From the NCBI GenBank assembly GCA_964019335.1, contig OZ025662.1:620001-684000 (forward strand): a stretch of DNA of 64,000 nt, given 5' to 3'. Below are positions 61,160 through 64,000 of the stretch, piece by piece (the first letter of the stretch is position 1; every line of letters begins with the position of its first letter). Position numbers and translations under genes: made by a program. The notes under the pieces were generated by a model. That model ran no database searches, was not told the origin of the DNA, and worked only from the letters and a program-made list of their open reading frames with translations. Source of the DNA: Diplonema japonicum (taxonomy: Eukaryota > Euglenozoa > Diplonemea > Diplonemida > Diplonemidae).

Positions 61160-61364
61160 CGGTAAATGCAAGAGCGAGGACAGCTCGGAAGAGGAAGGTG
61201 ACAGTGCATGAACAAAAGAACGACAGACGAGGTCACAACAACCGTCCAAGGAAAACTACTAGGAAGCAGTACTACTTGCTGGGAGTGGTGTCAAAAAGCG
61301 AGACCGGCTTCTCCAAGACACGACCGGACGTTCCAAAACAAAGAACCTCCTTTATCTCATCTCT
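61160..61364 (+). mobile_element. ~205-bp non-autonomous insertion with 8-bp target-site duplication (carries R1)
   Basis: TATTATTG occurs at 61152-61159 and again at 61365-61372, flanking the block. The paralogous position downstream of gene A (about 60515-60525, TGTATTGTTGTG) has a single site and no insert. The insert begins CGGTAAATGCAAGAGCG and ends with R1 (CTTTATCTCATCTCT). No terminal inverted repeats, no poly-A, no recognisable tRNA A/B box and no ORF of note. Likely SINE-like or a 3' fragment of a retroelement. Confidence 0.65.
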
Positions 61365-61365
61365 T
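61300..61365 (+). repeat. Repeat R1, copy 2 (within the 205-bp insertion)
   Basis: GGACGTTCCAAAACAAAGAA followed by CCTCCTTTATCTCATCTCTT, the 3' end of the insertion at 61160-61364. Confidence 0.6.
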
Positions 61366-61411
61366 ATTATTGTGTTTTCATTAAACTCTTCAAGACATCA
61401 TATCACCACAG

Positions 61412-62182
61412 ATGGGCAGGTCATGGTATGCAGAGAAACTCATAGAGTTCTACAGCAAGCATGATCCCGCTAGAGTGTCTCAGGTGGAGGCACAGCTGGC
61501 CGAGCATAAAGGGCCGAAGGAGGAACTGATGAAGAAGGTACATATTAAGTACGGCGTCCCGTATCTGATGGAGTGCGCAGCACCACCTTCCGAGATGCGA
61601 TGCACTGTTTACGATTTCTATTTGGTACATAACCGTGACAAGCTTGTGAATGTGGAGACGATCGTTGAGCACAGCAAAGGGAGGGAGGACGAGCTGATCA
61701 GGCAACTTCACGACCGGTACGATGTGGAACGCACCACGGCTGCGAAACAAATAAAGTCGTACTTCAGCTGGCGGCCGTTTTACCATGAGAAGCTGTGTGA
61801 GTTTTATAGGCAGCACAATCCTTCCAAGCTTGAGAGCATAGACTTAATCCTTGACAAGTATGAAGGTGATGAGTACGCGAACCTTTTCGAAGACTTGTAT
61901 CAGACCTATAACGTGCCTTTCCCTTGTAATCCTGCCAACAGGGCCCACAGGAAGAAGCTTATAAGCTATTTTAAGGCCCATGACATGGACCCTAGTGGAG
62001 TCGATGTGTTCCTCTTGAGGTACGAGGGTTTGGAAGAGGCAGTCATGGGCACGCTCGACGAAGCGCACCGAAGTTGTTCGCTCTGCCGAAATGCAACTGC
62101 AGAATCAGATATTTTAGATAAGAAATTGCATCGAAAACAGAGCAAATCGAACCGTGTTAAGAAGTCCTGTGCCGTGCAGTGA
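61412..62182 (+). CDS. ~45-residue repeat protein with C-terminal CaaX box (B2)
   Basis: 256 residues, single exon, with CACCACAG directly before the ATG. Four tandem units of about 45-52 residues follow the pattern F-Y-x2-H-[ND]-P-x-[KR]-[LV]-x2-[IV]-[DE] ... Y-x-G-x-E: at about 6-50, 65-110, 118-165 and 180-215. I associate such units with kinetoplastid proteins of uncharacterised function. The C-terminus is polybasic (KSNRVKKSC) and ends CAVQ, a CaaX motif predicting farnesylation and membrane attachment. It differs from B1 in a clustered patch (IRQLHDRYD versus ITKIYNVYN). Confidence 0.8.
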   Translation: MGRSWYAEKLIEFYSKHDPARVSQVEAQLAEHKGPKEELMKKVHIKYGVPYLMECAAPPSEMRCTVYDFYLVHNRDKLVNVETIVEHSKGREDELIRQLHDRYDVERTTAAKQIKSYFSWRPFYHEKLCEFYRQHNPSKLESIDLILDKYEGDEYANLFEDLYQTYNVPFPCNPANRAHRKKLISYFKAHDMDPSGVDVFLLRYEGLEEAVMGTLDEAHRSCSLCRNATAESDILDKKLHRKQSKSNRVKKSCAVQ

Positions 62183-62498
62183 CGGTTGGGAAGCTCTTTT
62201 TTTTATTTGCTACTATTCTTTTTCTCGCTAGGTTTGTCATTATCTTTTTTTTTTTTTTTTTGGTACCGCCCCCCCTTCCTCATCCTCAATTTTTTCTTTT
62301 CTTCCAGGTTTTTTTTATTCCCCTCCCTGCTTCGTCAGAAGGAGAAGAAGAAAAGGAGGAAAGAAAAAAAAGATTTTTTCCCCCCCATATCGCTGTACTG
62401 AATCTTTTTTTTTTTTAAAGAAAGGGGTAGATAAGTAGAGACAAGGGGGACGTTCCAAGACAGGGACCTCCTTTATCTCATCTCTTTTTTTTTTTTTT
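62183..62498 (+). other. Short intergenic stretch
   Basis: T and C runs, then R1 (62432-62486), then a T run to 62498. No gene is seen. Confidence 0.5.
62432..62486 (+). repeat. Repeat R1, copy 3
   Basis: TAAGTAGAGACAAGG then GGGACGTTCCAAGACAGGG, ending CTTTATCTCATCTCTT. It directly precedes the T run and element 3, so it may be the 5' junction of that insertion or the terminus of another element. Confidence 0.55.
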
Positions 62499-64000
62499 TT
62501 GGACGGAAGAACAAGGAGCCGAAGCAGTGGAAGCAGCCGGATTCCGACAGTACCTGCACGAAGGAAATATAACAAAAGCCTTCGAGACCCTCTCCCGGTG
62601 CACCGAAGACCTCCTCATAGACCAACCAGTGGGGACGCCGGGGAGGGCAGCGTACGTCGGAAGAGGCAAACACACCAGCACAAAGGAGAAGGAAGTGTGT
62701 GCAACAACGACGACGGGAACGGTGGGTGCAGCTACAACATGGCAAGCGCGACTGGAAAAGCTGAAGCTCAAGACGCGGACACTGCAACAACAGCTCGAGC
62801 AAGCAGTTGAGGACAAGGGACTAAGCAAGCCGACCCTGAACACGATAAGAAACGTGAACAGGGAAGCAAAGGCTCTGGCAGTACCAGCTGAACCGGTGCC
62901 GCACGACGCTGTTCTCATAGAGGACATGCTGGCAGCAGCGCTGAACATGGAAGACGCAATGCAGCTGAGGAACGGAAGAAAAGGACCGAGGCGAACACGT
63001 CACGGAGACGAGAATACCTGGCCGAGGTTGCAGCAGGACGCGAGACAACAAGACTGGTAAAAGTCGCGAAAGGCAAACGTCAAAGCGACGGAACCAGGGC
63101 GGTCAAGGAAGGGATGGTGCTCTTTGCGTCCCCCGGACTGATCGACAGCGTCATGCGCAAGGCGTGGAAGACCGTCTTTGCGAAATACGAGTCCCGACCG
63201 GAGCCCCTCTATGCCCCCTTCAAGGCAAAGTACAGCAAGTTCGTGCAACGGCATGAGATGGAGAGGACACAACTGACGTGAGCAAGGCTGAGGGAAGTGC
63301 TCAGAAAGAAAAGCAAGAAAAGCGCGGCAGGCATCGACGGGTGGAGGATGCTAGAGCTACGGAAACTACCAGAGTCAGTACTAGACGCCTGGGCGATGCT
63401 CTTCCATGCGATCGAAGCAACGGGGAGGTGGCCGGAAGCCATGAAAACGGCACTGGTTACCCTCGTACCGAAGTGCGACGATGCGGGACCACTGGAGCAC
63501 AGGCCTATCACAGTCACATCTGCGGTGTACAGACTCTGGGCATGCGCGCGACTGTCTGATATCCTCATCTGGCAGGAGAAATGGATACACGACAAGCAAT
63601 ACGGATTCCGCACTGGTTTCGGGACAGAGGACGCACTTTTGGACCTCGCCCTTGACATCGAAGAATCCATTCTGGAGGGGAAACCGCTAGTCGGGGTGGC
63701 ACTCGACTTTGCGAAATGCTTTGACAGTGTACCGCAACAGCTGGTTCTGGAGCTGGTGGAGAACATGGGCATGGACACAGGCATCCTCAGGGCACTGAAA
63801 GGAATGTACGCAGGCATGCGAAGACTGTTCAGGTACGCAGCAGGCGTGGGGGAGGAGTTCCACACAACCAATGGAATCCTTCAGGGATGCCCGATTTCAG
63901 TGGTACTCATCAACGCGCTGTTGGCGGTACTAATGAAGCAGGTGGAGAACGACACAGGGGTCCGCTCGCTGTCTTACGCGGACGATGCATACCTCTTGGC
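62499..64000 (+). mobile_element. 5'-truncated non-LTR retroelement with reverse transcriptase (element 3), continues past the window
   Basis: It begins in the linker between endonuclease and RT (FRQYLHEGNITKAFETLS aligns with FRKLIEEGKTTDAFLVIS of element 2), so ORF1 and APE are missing. The frame changes at about 62,950, and an in-frame TGA lies at 63279-63281. From 63282 to the end the RT frame is open: SAAGIDGWRMLEL, LVTLVPKCDDAGPLEHRPIT, VALDFAKCFDSVPQ, NGILQGCPISVVLINALLAV and SYADDAYLL, the catalytic Asp residues intact. It is related to element 2 but clearly a different lineage. The 3' part is outside the window. Confidence 0.8.

Noticed and set aside
63279-63281. Stop-codon reassignment (TGA read as an amino acid)
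   Set aside because: TGA terminates many clearly intact genes in this window.

Overview
The window looks like nuclear DNA of a euglenozoan protist, most likely a diplonemid. This is inferred from sequence alone. Four observations support it. (1) All of the roughly 28 host genes I can support lie on the + strand, close together, as in polycistronic transcription. (2) Most start codons sit just downstream of a pyrimidine-rich tract and an AG, as expected for trans-splice acceptors. (3) A spliced-leader (SL) sequence is present at 5736-5773. Its 3' half, CAGTTTCTGTACTTTATTG followed by GTAT, is the signature I know from kinetoplastid and diplonemid SL RNAs. (4) Many genes also carry short cis-spliced introns. 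I resolved 21 of 30-75 nt, and 20 of them begin with GTAT, like the SL donor. Intergenic DNA is extremely rich in poly-A, poly-T, poly-C and poly-G runs.

Layout. 0-5.6 kb: end of a coiled-coil gene, class III alcohol dehydrogenase, a five-exon RNase II/RNB exoribonuclease with a likely mitochondrial presequence, and an S-adenosylmethionine-type mitochondrial carrier. 5.7-7.2 kb: a decayed non-LTR retroelement headed by the SL. 7.2-10.9 kb: homopolymer-rich DNA with no supported gene. 10.9-24.4 kb: a choline/ethanolamine phosphotransferase, a SET-domain protein, a hypothetical gene, a protein kinase, a coiled-coil protein, two identical SCP2 genes flanking a His-tract coiled-coil gene, and complex I NDUFS7. 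24.8-33.7 kb: a polycystin channel, a degenerate kinesin with a PH domain, a small hypothetical gene, a coiled-coil protein and a caspase-like pseudoenzyme with an IQ motif. 33.8-44.3 kb: two GNAT-like paralogues (one ending in SKL), a RING-H2 protein, a small membrane protein and an ABCG transporter. 44.9-51.3 kb: a second SL-headed retroelement with an OTU-like ORF1, a 2A-like motif, an APE endonuclease region and a reverse transcriptase. 51.7-62.2 kb: disordered, PDZ, membrane, acylated, MORN and coiled-coil proteins, then a tandem-duplicated gene whose first copy is a chimera. 62.5-64 kb: a third, 5'-truncated reverse transcriptase running off the end.

The host genes are functionally mixed, as expected of euglenozoan arrays; co-location does not imply a shared pathway. 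Several fit known euglenozoan biology: mitochondrial RNA decay, complex I, lipid synthesis, peroxisome/glycosome-type targeting, and membrane anchoring by acylation or prenylation.

The most unusual content is the retroelement family. Two copies start with SL RNA sequence, including the 5' splice site held in a perfect 9-bp hairpin. The family combines this head with an OTU-like domain lacking catalytic residues and a 2A-like motif. A separate ~205-bp insertion has a visible 8-bp target-site duplication and an empty site in its own paralogue.
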